A DNA stretch of 64,000 nt. Source: Cyanophora paradoxa. Its lineage: Eukaryota; Glaucocystophyceae; Cyanophorales; Cyanophoraceae. The number at the start of each line of letters is the position of its first letter. The first letter of the stretch is position 1. The stretch lies in NCBI GenBank assembly GCA_004431415.1, contig QPMI01000436.1, positions 582,298-646,297 of the forward strand, given 5' to 3'. The notes under the pieces are model-generated. The model was given only the letters and a program-made list of their open reading frames with translations. It made no database searches and was not told the origin of the DNA. The position numbers and the translations under genes were made by a program. This document shows positions 10,881 through 22,589 of the stretch, piece by piece.

Positions 10881-13693
10881 ATGCTCGCTGAGTATTTCTT
10901 TGCAGTAACTGCAATGGGCGCCAAATCGTCTGTGATGGGATGGAGGAGCGAGGAAGATTGCGCTGCCGGGACCGACACCAACGCGCTCTTCAAGCGGGTT
11001 GTCGGTTACGCGAATGTGCAAGATAAGTTGGACGCATGTGCCACGCCGGGCGTTACGCACTACAATTCAGTAAAAGGTCTATTCCTGGGCACAAGTTGGA
11101 AGTGTTCGACGTGGTGCGTAGCCTAGTAGATACACACATATTGCATGCATATGCATGCGAATCGACAAGCTTTTCATGATCATGTATATTCGTTGCTATA
11201 GCTATCATGATCAGTTCACTTATATTTATTTTAAACTATACAACGCTGCGCAGCCCGCCGGTGAACAAGATTGCGACGTACAGCTCGGCGGACTGCAGCG
11301 GGGCGGCAATCAGGGAGACCAGCTACGCCGGCAGTGCCAGCGGTGACGTCGTCCCGTTCAACAACAACGTCGCCGACGCCTGCGGTCGCTCCGGGGCCGG
11401 CAACGGGGCTCCAGTGTACTTCACCGCGTCCGGCTTCAATGGCGCTGTGGGCGCGGCTGCTTGCACACCGTGGTGCGCCGGATCGGAGCCGGGCGCAGCC
11501 GCGCGCTGCGCAGCTTGTATTTGTTTCATAATTTAATCATGATCGCGGCAGCCCTCCGATCACGGTGGTCACTGCCTTCAAAAACGAGCAGCCGACCACG
11601 GGCCCGCCCGTCTGCAAGTCTGACAACGTCGCCTCCGTCAAGTATCACTACGGGGCTCTTCCGGAAGACGCCCCCGAGCTCTCGGCCGACGCTGCATGCG
11701 GTGAGGCGCTAGCTATATAGCTATATAGCCCATGCATATGGACAGCTCTAAATCCTCAGAGTTCATAATCATGATAATCATGATCAGAACATAAAATATC
11801 ATTGGATAGCTTAGTTTATATGCTACAATTCCGAAGTTCAGAGCAGCTGCAGCGCGACATTAATTATAATGCACGCTGGTCATGACTGATCGCTTATTCA
11901 AATATTCAAATCCAGACGCCAAGTTCTCGACTGCCTTCGCCGTCAAAGGCATCAACGGCGGAACCACCGAGCTGGCGTGCACCGCATGGTTCGGCTTGCT
12001 TCCTTAATTTCCATTGACATCGCTCGAATTCAATTCGCCGCATCGATATCGATATCCTCTTACAAACCTGTTTGTCTGCAGCCCCGCGCAATACAGTCTG
12101 CGGTTGTATCCGAACGGCGGCGGGTACGCGGTCGCCAAACACGACGGCGAGTACTGGGACGGGAAGCGAGCCAGATTCGAGGAGCTCAAGAGCAAGGGCG
12201 CGACGGCCCTCTCGGACATAGACGTCTTCAACTTGCAACTGGCCGAGCTGAAGGAGGACCCGGTCAAGTGGGAGTCGCTCACGACGAAGGGCGGGCTGAC
12301 GGAGGCCGAGGGGAAGGAGCTGGTCGACCTCGCGATTCTCCTGGCCGACAAGACCGACGTGAGCCTGCCGGACGTTGTGACCTTCGACGTCCCGCGGGGC
12401 TGGGCTCCACAGGACGCGTACGACTGGTATGCGCACGTGCACGTGAACAATCATTTTGAAATCATTTCATGAGACCTATATATACTTTTGCAGGAACGAT
12501 CTCCCGCCGGTGGCGGTGGAGGCCCTTCGGGAGGCCTGCCACTCCGGGCACACCTACAAGAAGTTCCTCGCGTGGGGCGACTCGGTCGCCCCGGGGGGCG
12601 AGCACGTCGTCGGGAGGGCCCAGTACGACCCGTCCGCGCCGTACTTCGGCGTCGCGATCCAGCCCAAGACCTACCAGGCGACCACGGGACAGGGCGCCGG
12701 CTCGCTCTCCGGGCGCGTGCTAAACTGGTGTGTATATGTACCGCGTCGTATACGTAATATATTAATAAGAACGTTGACTTTTTCATCGCCCAGCTACGAC
12801 GTGGTTCCCAAGACCAAGTGCTTCCTCCACAACGAGCAGACTCAGCGCCTGGACTACGAAAAATGCGACAGCCGCGCCCTGAAGTTGGTCGCAGATGGGC
12901 ACCCCACCGACTCTGAAGATCCGTACGTTGCTGCCTTCCCTTTGAATGCAGTAGTCCTCTATAGCTATAGCTAGATCTCCGAGGCTCGATCTCGATCACA
13001 TTCTCAAAGTTAATTTCGCGTGCGTGCAGGTGCTATCCCCTGTACGAGCAGAACCCGCCGTACACACTTGGGGAAATAAGAAGCATGTATGCAATCCGCG
13101 TGCGTGCCGCAGTGCCAGCTCCGAGATTCTCGCAATTGCCATATATTAAATTGCAAGATCTAGATCTAGACCTCGTGACGGCGAATTGACGCCCTTCTCG
13201 TTGTAATTAGGTCCAGGATGTGTGCACCCCGGGGTGGGACGTGAGGGCAGGCGCGGAGAGCAAGTGTGAGGCTGCCTCCGAGTCGCCCTGCGAGCTCAGG
13301 CGCCACGGATACCCCAGCGACTACATGGCGAAGCTCTTCTCCCAGACCTTGACTGTCCACCAGCAAGAGATCTCCCAAGACATCATGGCGGCCAACGAAG
13401 CGAAAGGCCAGATCGAGTACTTCTACTCGGACGAGGAGCGATACGAGATGGCTGTGAAGACAGGGACTCACGGCTATTTGCAGCTGGATACGTATGCGGA
13501 GGCCCACGCGGATGCGGAGGAGGAGGAGGACATCGAATTCGATCTCGAGCTGGAGGAGCCCGACCTCGATCTCGATCTCGATCTCGATCTCGAGGGGGCG
13601 GCCGCCGCGCTCGAGCTCGACGCCGTGCACGTGCGCACGCGTACCCCCCGGGCCCCGGGGCTCCCGGGGCCCTTCCGAAGTTCGCGGTCGTAG
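10881..13693 (+). CDS. Multi-exon cysteine-module protein with acidic tail
   Basis: At least eight coding islands read on the plus strand, with approximate ends: 10881-11112, 11241-11470, 11547-11700, 11912-11980, 12082-12428, 12494-12728, 12793-12931, 13030-13084 and 13220-13693. Several exons end ..TG before GTGCG or GTTCG donors and the next begins C after CAG, so splicing creates a Cys at each join: KCSTCPP, CTPCPP, CTACPA, LNCYD. Such regular phase-2 joins suggest exon duplication of a disulfide module and an extracellular or luminal protein. The last exon is very acidic, with a run of Asp-Leu repeats. The start is 10881 or 10914; no clear signal peptide is visible. Family not recognised. 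Confidence 0.65.
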
Positions 13694-13734
13694 TCCCATG
13701 AATATATACGTATACATAGGATATCGATGCAAAT

Positions 13735-16270
13735 TTTAAAGACCCCTGGCCCCCCGCCCCTGATTTAATATTTATTGCGCGCACGCGCAGGCCTAGGCAG
13801 CTGCAGCGGATCGGCCCGGCGGAGGCCGGCGCCGATCGCGAGCTCAACGCCAGCGGATCCGGACTCGCTCAGTGACCACGTGCACGTGCACGCGTACGAT
13901 CACGACCTCGTGATTGGGTGCATGCGGCCCGCAATTGCAACGCCCGATCGCGAGTGCCAGATCCAGATCTATGTATAGATAGCTAAATTAAAGCTAATAT
14001 TATAGTATCCTTCATCGATCAGTCGATTGAGAAGTTCAAATTCAGCTGCGCATGAAGATACCGATGTCGACGCCGACTTATGTAAACGTACGCTAATAAT
14101 TTATGATACGTACTTCAGCCTCAAAAAGCTTGTCTCAGCCTTCAAGGCTTGGCGCATGTTAATTATATAACGTTAGATCATCGGATATGTTGATTTACGT
14201 TCGCAATGAACAATTGAAACTTCGCAAATGCATGCATATGCTTAGCTTCACCCGTCGGCGCCAGGCCCGCTGCCGCTCCCGACTCTCGACGCCTTAACTT
14301 CAAGTTTTGATTAAGATATTAATATGCATGGGCAGCTTATCTCACGTCCCGCCGGTCCCCCCGGCCCCCGGCCCCCGGCCCCCGGCCCCCCCCCCCCCCC
14401 CCCCCCCCCCCTCCCCCTCCGCCCCCCCGGCCCTTCCCCCTTCGATTCCCCCGGAACTTCCCTCTTCCCTCTCCCTCCCTTCCCCTCCCCCGCGCCCCGG
14501 CCCTCCCGCCTCGCCTCTCCGCCCCCGTCCCGGAGTCCCGCCTCCCGAATAATTCAAGACGGGCGGCGGCGCCGGCCCCGCCCCGCCCTGCCCCGCACCG
14601 CTCCCTCCCTCCCCCCCTCTGCTTCCCCTCCCCCTCCCTCGGCCGGGCACATCCAAGGTCCAAGTCAAGGTCCAAGTCAGCCGGGCGCCCCCATCCGCCG
14701 CCGCCTCCGACGCCCCCGCCGCATGCGCACCCCTGCCCGCCCGTGCAAGAAGTCGCTCCGCCGTCCGGTCGCCCGCGCCGCCGTCCGCAGGCCTCCTGGC
14801 TAAGAATACCTCCATTCCATTTATATCTACAGGCATTCGGAGCGTCCAGGCCGCCAGGCCGCGGCCGGACGCGAGGGCAGCGGCGCCCCCGCTGAAGAGG
14901 ACCTGAGGGGCCGGACGCGCCTCGAGCTCCGCTGCAGCTGTGAAGCCCACCCTCCCCCGCCCCGGGCCCGCCCGCGCCTGGCCCAGCCCCGGATCAGCTG
15001 GGCGCCGCCCGTATCGGAGCCCCTCGAGCTCGGGGCTCGCGCCGGCGCCCCTCCGCCAGGGTCGCCCCCGCCAGCGCGGGACCGAGCAGCGCGGAAGGGG
15101 AGATCTAGATCTGAACCCGGAGCCCTCGGGGACCGGAGCGGGCCGAGTTACTCAGAAAGCCGCACCGTGGCACCGGCGCCGCGCCCCGAGAGGCGCAGCA
15201 CCCCACGCCCCGTCCGACAGTCCGCGCCCCGCGCCAGCGCCCTGCTCCCGTACGTGCGTGCGTACCCCTACTGCCCGCCCGCCCGCCCGCCGGTCTCGCC
15301 CCTCGCGATCGGACAGCTCTGCCCTACATAGCTAGTCCGCCGCCCTCGCCGACGGCCCGTTCGCGATCGTCGGCAACCGCAACTCGGTACCCTTTTCCTC
15401 CCGATCTCCCCTCGAGCTCGCCCCACTTCCGTCGGGCTCTGAGGATCGCTGTACCCCCGCAATTCAATGATTGCGCATGCTTCCATGTCCCCCCAAGGCC
15501 CCCCTCCACCCAAACCCTTTCCCTTTCCGCCGCCCGGCGGCCCTGCGGCTCATCTGTACCCCTCAGGCGTCAAGAGGCCTTCCTCCTCCGCAGGGTGGCG
15601 GCGCCGCGCCATGCACGTCCGGGGCGGCGCCCCTAGGCCAGCGAGCCCAGGCACGAGCCATACTAGGATCTCCGATAATAATAATAATGAGGATATCCGC
15701 TACGTGCCACGGTGTAGCTGGCCCACAGCTAGTTGCATCTGGCATCTGGCTGTTTTACTGCCAGGCTGGCTAGGACTCCGGACTGGCTAGGTTTTACTGG
15801 CTACGACTAGCTATCAGAGTCCTTCGAATTGGCCACGAGCTTACTGGCTACGAGCTTACTGGCTACGAGTGCCTTCGAATTCAAATTCCAAACAGGCCGC
15901 TGGCCGTCGGACTCACCATAGCACTACTCGACGAGTCGTCTCAACGGATCAGAAAATCGGACGTCGACCTGGGAATGCAATCATCTAAATGCTAGTACTA
16001 CTTACAACAATCTCTACATCAGCACTACATCTCTACTTACTACTGAATCATCGCTCCATGCAGATCGAGACGGCAGAGGCCGGGGCGCTGGGAGGTACTC
16101 GAGAAAGAAGGCGCCTTGAAAAACTTGAAAACAGGGCGGGGGAGAGGCCGCAGATCGGGGAGGGTAGAGGCAGATCGCTAGACTCGAGGGGGAATCTGGC
16201 AGGAGAGAAAAAGCGGGTCGATCGCAGTACCCCATCGCAGGGCTGTACCCCCTCGTAGGGGCTGTACCCC
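13735..16270. other. Intergenic DNA, no supported gene
   Basis: Mixed composition: AT-rich palindromic DNA (13.9-14.3 kb), a C-run near 14387-14410, GC-rich DNA to about 15.6 kb, and repeats of TACTGGCTACGA type near 15785-15870. The longest open frames are poly-Pro/Arg compositional frames, and none shows a domain. Confidence 0.45.
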
Positions 16271-16272
16271 CC

Positions 16273-16844
16273 TCACAGGAGCTGGCCGTGGGCCTCGGCG
16301 GGGTACGCGAACAGGGCCGCGGCGCCGTCCTCGGCGGCGGGGGCCTCCTCCCCGCCCTGCGCGAGGGCGCCGGGGGCGCCCTCCGGCCCCTCGTCGAAGC
16401 CGTACCCCCCCTCCAGCAGCTCCGCCTCGCCGGCCGCGTACGGGACGGCGCCGTCGGCTTCGGCGCCCGCGTACCCGTCCAGGTCCTGAAGGTCAGGTGA
16501 GGAGAAAGGCCGCGGAGGGCAAGGCGGCGGAGAGGGAAGGTTAGGGCGCGGGGCGCGGCAAGGCGGCAAGGCGGCGGGGCGGCGGGAGTCTCGGGGCTGG
16601 AGCGCGCACCGCGCGCCGGCCGTCCCGGAGCTAGAGCGCGCGGGGCGCAGGGCGGCGGGAGTCACTGAGTCCCGCGGCTATAGCTACCAGCTAGCGCTAT
16701 AGGCTAGAGCGCGCGGGGCGCGCCGGCGTGGCGCGGGGGCGTGGCACGGACCGCTGCCTGGTCCACCTCGTCAGTCTCGGCGGCCGAGGGCGCCTCGTCG
16801 TCCAGCTCCTGGTCCCCGCCGCCGCTGCCGCCGAAGTTGAACAT
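16273..16844 (-). CDS. Small acidic two-exon protein, unknown
   Basis: A start at 16844 opens an exon with MFNFGGSGG followed by Asp/Glu-rich sequence ending near DEVDQAA. After an intron, a second exon from about 16490 (acceptor TTCAG before DLDGYAGAEAD) runs to the stop at 16273. Both exons are strongly acidic and Gly/Ala-rich, as in intrinsically disordered activation or adaptor segments. No domain can be named. The donor is uncertain (GTCC or GTGCC near 16745). Confidence 0.45.
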
Positions 16845-16958
16845 CTGCGCGCGTGCGTGTGTGAGCGCCGCGCCGCGTCACTGGAGCCTACCCTAGCCTG
16901 GACGCAGCCGCGGCCGCCGGGCCGGCCGCCGCTGGCCGCGGCGCTATCGTGGTAGTGA

Positions 16959-17694
16959 TCATATGAGCACCTTGTTGAAAGTCTGGACAGGCTTCTGCAC
17001 CGGCGCCTCGCCCTTCCACAGACTCTTCACCGTGTTCTTGTGGCCGTACAGGGTGGTGGCCAACTGCGCCGGGCGGACGGACGAGGCCTTGTCAGCGTCT
17101 CTGAGCGCGCGTGCACGTGTGGAGGGCGCGACGTGGCGGCGGCGGCCCGGCCGCGGCCGCGCGCGCGCGGGCGGGGGCACGTGCCATCGCCCCTGTCTTG
17201 AACATCTTGCCATACCGACTGCCGCCCGGCACCATGGACAGCAGTTTCGGCGCCATGACCCCGGCGACTGGCTTGAAGTACTTCTGGTTCTTAATGTAGG
17301 TAGGCGCCACTTGCTGTCAACCGCACGGAGTGCTTGTCAGCTCAGGATGCGGCGATACACTCAGCGGCTGTTCCCGGCAGGGACTTCGGACCTTGCGCAT
17401 GAACTCGCTGTTGATCATGTCCTTTCCCATGTCCAATCCCGTCATCGCGGTGTTGATGAACGGGGTGGCGCCCATGCCAAACGCGATGGTGTTGGCGATC
17501 TTCTGCTGCGTCTCCGGTGAGACATACTTGTTCGGTGCGACTGTGCCGACGAGGCCTGTCGAGAATTGGTTCAGCAGGTTGCTCGAATCCGTTCCCGCCG
17601 ACAGCCCGTCGTTGACCAACTCGCCCTTCTGCCCGACATTGTAGCCCTTCTGCGCGTAATTGTAGCCTTGTCTGATTTTATCAAACGCCGACAT
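16959..17694 (-). CDS. Three-exon protein of about 200 residues, unknown
   Basis: Start at 17694 (MSAFDKIRQGYNYAQKG). Exon 1 ends at 17392 (AAG/GTCCG), a 78-nt intron ends TTGACAG at 17314, and the frame continues phase 0 (QVAPTYIKNQKYFKPVAG). A GC-rich second intron (about 17187 to 17105) separates the last exon, which ends NKVLI at 16959. The protein is Gly/Met/Lys-rich with two mildly hydrophobic helices and no recognised domain. Its base composition is much less GC-rich than its surroundings and its second intron, so a transferred or virus-derived origin is possible but unproven. It lies just upstream of the acidic gene on the same strand. Confidence 0.55.
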
Positions 17695-17739
17695 TGCCAC
17701 CGCCGAGTCGGCGTGCTCGAGCTCAAGCAATTAAGGCTG

Positions 17740-18330
17740 CTGCGCGTGCGGATCGAACAGCTGGCGGGAAAAAAGGCGGCCTACGTGTACCCAGCGATGA
17801 TGAAATTTGATCCAGAACTAATTTCGATCGCGATCGATATCGATTTCGCTAACTTCGGAATTCGATTAGCCTAGTAGCGCTATCATAGTATCGATTATGC
17901 GCGGGCGCGGCTGCACGCTGGAAGACCCCATACGTATATGCACAAGCGTAGCGGCGTACCGTAGTACACTTCAAGGCTTAATTATAAGCTCAGCTTGAGC
18001 TTAATTATAAGCTTGGCGTGCCGCGGGCGTACGTATTCCGCGCGCCGGGTCCCGGAGTCCGATCCGATCCGGAGTCCGACGGTCCCTGTATACGTATACG
18101 TGCCCGCCCTGCGGCCCCCGGGCCGACGCGTACGCGTACGCCTGGCCCGCATGCGCAGCATGCATGTTTCGAATTCCGGCCCTCCGGATCCGTGGGTCTA
18201 GAACTGGGGACAGTATATGTGCTGCCATGCATATGCTGCATCGGCATGCTGCGGTGCTGGTGTGGGCGCCGGCGCCGGGTCGACGGGCCGTCTGGTCCGT
18301 CTGGTCCGGATCAATGGGCCGGGGGCCGCC
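17740..18330. other. Intergenic, palindrome-rich, no gene seen
   Basis: Contains GATCGCGATCGATATCGAT-type palindromes (17825-17850), duplicated CTTAATTATAAGCT (about 17978 and 18000) and GTATACGTATAC repeats. No supported coding sequence. Confidence 0.5.
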
Positions 18331-18640
18331 GAATTCTACTTGAAGTAGGCGACGGTGAGGCCGCCGCCGCCCTCCTTCGCCACCTCGTAACGTGCCACCA
18401 GCGGGTGCGAGCGGAGGAAGTCGTGCACCGCCGCCTGGGTGGGTGGGGGGCGGCGGGGGGAGGGGGAGGGCGGGGGGGGGGGGGGGGCGGGGATCAGGAC
18501 CGGAAGGCCTAGGCCTAGGCCTGGGGGACGGAGGCGCGGGCCGGGTCCCACCTTGAGCTGCCCCGTGCCGTGGCCGTGGATGACGTAGACGACGTCGGAG
18601 ACGGCGTGGGCGCGGTTCAGCCGCCGCTCGAGCTCCGCCT

Positions 18641-18780
18641 CCGCGTCGTCCACCCGCATGCCCCGCTGCAAATGAGAGGTGAGGGGCTTCTTCTCTTAGA
18701 AGAACAATAGAAGGCTCTAGAATAATATAATGTAAGCTTCTAGAAGCTTCTCCGCGCCGTCCACCCGCATGCCCCGCTGC
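18641..18780 (-). mobile_element. Introner-like insertion with duplicated exon edge (copy 1)
   Basis: An 82-bp AT-rich insert (18670-18751) sits between two copies of a 29-bp exon edge (18641-18669 and 18752-18780, one mismatch). The insert contains CTTCTTCTCTTAGAAGAA and CTCTAGAATAATATAAT. On the gene strand it ends in a pyrimidine-rich CTCATTTGCAG directly before the exon, so it supplies its own 3' splice site. The paralogous exon at 23.8 kb has no insert. Confidence 0.7.
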
Positions 18781-19166
18781 CGAGGCGAGGGGCGAGGAAG
18801 AGGACGAGGAGTTAGGAGGTAGGAAGGAAGTGGTAAGATGAGGGAGGGGCGAGCTGGAGCGGGAAGGCTAGGGGGGGTAGGGAGGATCGGGGCCGGGGGC
18901 GAAGAGTGTAAGTATAAGTATAAGGTTCGATAGCTATAGATTGATGAGATTGGCAGGCACCAGGTCGGCGGTGTTGGCGTCCATGCGGACGGTCATCGGC
19001 TCCCGCTTCTTGGCGTTCGCGGGGCCCCCGCTCACGGGCGCCGACGAGCGCACCTGCGCGCGCGGGCGCCGTCAGACCGCCTGCCCGGCCGAGGCCTAGA
19101 CGCTATATATGGCTGGGCTAGGCTAGGCTAGGCTAGGCCGAGCCTGGAGGACCTAGACGTCGATGC

Positions 19167-19210
19167 GGCGGGCGGCGGGCGGCGGGCGGCGGGCGGCGGG
19201 CGGCGGGCGG
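19167..19210. repeat. GGCGGGC minisatellite
   Basis: Six or more direct copies of the 7-mer GGCGGGC lie in a MutS2-copy intron. A shorter array lies at the paralogous place near 24388-24417. It is preceded at 19115-19140 by a GGCTA pentamer array. Confidence 0.8.
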
Positions 19211-21099
19211 GCTCTATGAGGAGCAGGCGCGCGCGCGCGCGGGCTGGGCGCGCCGTGCGCGCCTGCCAGCATAGGCCCGCCGAGGGGCGGACGGCCGGCG
19301 AGCGCCCAGCTATAAATAGCCTACCCTAGCCTTGCCCCGCTAGCCAGCCCAGAGGTCCCCCGCCGAGGGCTGCCGGCCAACGCTAGCCCATGGCCAGCCC
19401 CGCTAGCCCGCCCCAGGCGCACCGTCACGGATCCCGTCGGCGGCTTGCTCTTTGCCTTGGGGACGGGGGCGCCGCGGCCGCGGCCGCGGCCGCCGCCGCC
19501 GCCGCCGCGGCCGCGGCCGCCGCCGCCGCCGCCGCGGCCTTGGCCTGCTTCTTGCTGCTCGCGCGGGCCTCCCCCGCGCCGCTGCGCACGGCGAGAAAAG
19601 TGAGGAAGGCAGAGGGTGGTCCGCAGAGGGCTCTCAGCTAGCCGGGTACGGGCCCTGGACCGCGCGTATGTGAACCTGGGCTCTGGGACGGGCCACCCCC
19701 TAGGTTCCCAACGAGCTAGCCGGCCGCGGGGTGCTAGCCGCACCCCGCGGCCGGCCTACTCTAGGCGCGCCAGAAGCGGGCGGCGCGCGCTGAGGACCGT
19801 CGGACTTGGGGGCGGGCCCCCGGTCCCGAGCTCTCCGCCCCGCACGACCCCACGGGCCTATTTATAGCTCCCAAGCGCTGAAAAGCCACGGGCCCCGGGA
19901 TTCCGACCGCGCGGATTCGAACCTGGACTCGGGGGTGGGCCCCGGGCTCTCCGCGACGACGCCCGCGGGTACGCCGTCCACGCTGAAGACCTCGTGCAAA
20001 GGCACCTGGGGGGGGAGGGGGGGGGGGGGGGGGGCAGGAGGTCAGCGTTAACGCCCTCCGCCCTCCATGCTTTCGCGCTACGAGTACTCAGTGACCGCCA
20101 CTCCCCATAAGGCCTTCAACCCTTATCTCCGCATCCAGACAGGAATTTGAGCGGGAGGGGGGCAGGGGGGGAGGGGGGGGAGGGAGGCAGGAGGTCAGCG
20201 TGAACGCCCTCCAGCAGCCCCGGCGCGGCCGGCTGCTCCCCCCACTCGCTCGCTGGGAGGTTGGGGCGCGCTCCGAGCCCTGGCTCGCTTGTACCCCCCC
20301 CCCCGAATGTACCCCCGCCGCCCCGTAGTCCCCCCGCCCGCACGCGTAGGAGCGGGGGGCCCGCTACGACGCGCCCCGATCCCTGGCTCGCTTGTAACCC
20401 CATCTCCCCCCCGCCCGCACCCCGGCGCACCTTCATCTTCATGAGGCCGACGGAGACGAGGACCTCGCCCCCGCTGCGAGGGGGCGCCCCCCGGCCCCGG
20501 CGGTCAGTCGGCGCAAGAAAGCTGGAGGAAAGGAGCGACGATCTCATAGGCGGCGAAGGGGGCGCGGGGCGGGGCGCGATCACACCCCCCCCCACGGATC
20601 CTAGGGGATGAGTCTAGATCTAGACGAGGGCCTCGCCCCCGCTGCGAAGGGGCGCGCCCGGCTCCGGCCCCGGTCAGGGCCTCCGGGGAGCGCAGAGCTG
20701 GAAGACAGGATCCTAGGGGTTGAGCCTAGGCTTTCTGAAGAGCGGCAGATCTCATATGCGGCGAGAGAGCGCAGAGAGCTGGAAGAAAGCGGCGCTGATC
20801 TCATAGGCGGCAGAGAAGATTGCGCAGACCCAGGATCTGGAGAGCGCGGGGCGGCGCCCTATCGCGGATCCTAGGCCTAGGGCCTAGCCTAGGCTAGGGC
20901 TTCTGGAGAGCGAGCCTTCTAGCGGGGCGGGGCGGCTAGAGCCCATCCTAGGGGGGCCTAGCCTAGGGCTTCCTTCTTGCGGGGCGGGGTGGACGGACGG
21001 ACCTGGGCTCGGCGGCGATCTCGCCGCCCGACCCGAGGCGCTTGACCGTGACGCGGTCCCCCACCCGCGGCACGTACAGCTGCGCCCCGCCCCGCGGCC

Positions 21100-21300
21100 C
21101 CCGTCAGCGCTTGGCGTGGCTTCAGGGGGGAGGCAGTGGACGCGAGAATCCTTAGGCAGGAGGCAGCGGACTCTACTTAGACAGGGGGCAGTGGACACTA
21201 GGCAGTGGAGGCAGTACAACCGTGCCTTCGTACAGGACAGGTCACCGTCGGCGTTCAGCTTTCAGCGGGAGGCAGTGGACTCTAGGCGGGCGCCCGGGCG
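21100..21300. repeat. Degenerate GGCAGTGGAC minisatellite
   Basis: About six variants of AGGCAGTGGACTCT-type units with variable spacing begin exactly where the similarity between the two MutS2 copies ends. It may mark the breakpoint of the duplication. Confidence 0.5.
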
Positions 21301-21764
21301 GACCTCGGAGGAACCTCTCAGGGGAACTCTCACTCTCTGGGGGGAACTTTCAGGACCGTGCGGGGGGGGGGGGGGGGGGGAGGGGGAGGGGGAGGGGAGG
21401 GGGGAGGGGGGAGGGGGGGGGGGGGCGTGCGTGGGCTTGCGTGGGATTGTGCGGGGCGGGGCGGATCCCGGATCGGGGGGTGCTCGCCGGGCAGCTCGAA
21501 GGAGCGGGAGGCCAGGAGGGGGACGGGGCCAGGGGTCGGGGGTACCACGCGGTCACGCACGATAGGGTCCCGCCTCCTCCGCCTCTTCGGCGGGGGCTGC
21601 TTCCCCTCCGCGGCGGAACTCGTTCCGGACTCTGGCATTGCGTCCTCGCCGCTCTCCCCCGGCTGCGCCGGCGTCGCCCCCGCAGCGTCACCCGCACCGC
21701 CCTCCGCGCCAGACTCCCCATCCTCACCGTGCCGAAATAGCGGGCGGCCCAATCGTCACTACGA

Positions 21765-22583
21765 ATGGCGAGCCGTCTGCCAGGCATGCGTAAGCTGCGG
21801 AAAAAGCAAGGCACTGTGCTGCGGCCCGACGAGCGGCGCTCTCGAACAAGGACCCGGGTTAGCTATATATGTCGCAGATGCCGCATTGCGTCCCACGCAG
21901 CCGCGGAAGCCGCTGCGGCGGCGGTCGTGGCGCGACGCACATTCCGTTGTCTCAGACCGTCTCTAGGACCATCGCGCCAAGACCATGCACGATTATGCGA
22001 CGCGTCAAGCGTACCTCCCATCAGACCAAGTCTGGCAAGTCGGTGCCCCAAGTCCCTCGAACGGGGTATAGATAGATCCAGAGGAGCAAAAAAACAACCT
22101 TGCGCAACCGGCAACCGCAGGCAGCTGAACAGGTGAGTTTCAATCGCCGCGGCGCCCTTGAACTGTAAGCATTAATGCTGACAGCGATGCAGCCCCATCC
22201 GCGCGCGCGGTCAGCAGATCTAGATGCCGGAAAACGTGAATACCAGCAACATCGGGGCGGAGCGCGCCCCAAAGGAGGTCGCCGAAGCGCTGGAAAAGCA
22301 GCTTGAGCCCGACGACGTTCATCCTGGCGAAGAGTACGGAGATCCCTACATCTACGTCGACTTCAATGAGGACGCCATTCAGGCGCGCCGCGATCCTGCC
22401 AACAACTTTGCTCACCGCGGCATCATTCCTGCGAATCCCAAGGGAGCGATCGCCCGCGCCCTCACCATGCGCGGCGGCCGGGCTTATGTCTACCCGAGCC
22501 CGACCGCGGCCGGTGAGTCGCAGTCGATCTTCTCGTTCGCCTCACGGCAAGAGATCGAGGTGCACATGCCTCTAAGTAATTAA
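21765..22583 (+). CDS. Putative small gene between the MutS2 copies, unknown
   Basis: The best-supported part is 22224-22583, a frame starting MPENVNTSNIGAER with balanced amino-acid use, an acidic middle (EYGDPYIYVDFNEDAI) and end QEIEVHMPLSN. The composition is less GC-biased than all surrounding DNA. A further open piece (DALHNMVDDVNLIWAL, about 22629-22730) may be a later exon, but the splice phase does not join cleanly. A preceding basic frame (21765-22136) with a CRRC motif is weak. The family is not recognised. The gene lies in the 2-kb segment that separates the two MutS2 copies and is absent from both. Confidence 0.4.
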
Positions 22584-22589
22584 ATAAGC

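Larger units (their letters stand above)
18336..21090 (-). pseudogene. Second copy of the 3' third of MutS2 (Smr end)
   Basis: This block repeats, exon for exon, the end of the MutS2 gene found at 23.5-26.04 kb. The last exons encode the Smr domain: RGMRVDDAEAELERRL, VIHGHGTGQLK, then AAVHDFLRSHP to the stop at 18336. Upstream exons are MDANTADLV (about 18965-19050), a poly-Ala exon (19430-19590, longer Ala run than the other copy), VFSVDGVPAGV (about 19955-20005), VSVGLMKMKV (about 20430-20460) and LYVPRVGDRVTVKRL (21005-21085). About 650 bp (20430-21090 against 25377-26036) are almost identical, so the duplication is recent. Its reading frames are intact, but no MutS2 5' portion lies upstream of it, so it is probably a non-functional fragment or an alternative 3' end. 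Confidence 0.75.

Noticed and set aside
14307-14950. Poly-Pro and Gly-rich frames around a C-run
   Set aside because: Derived from the homopolymer tract; no conserved segment on either strand.
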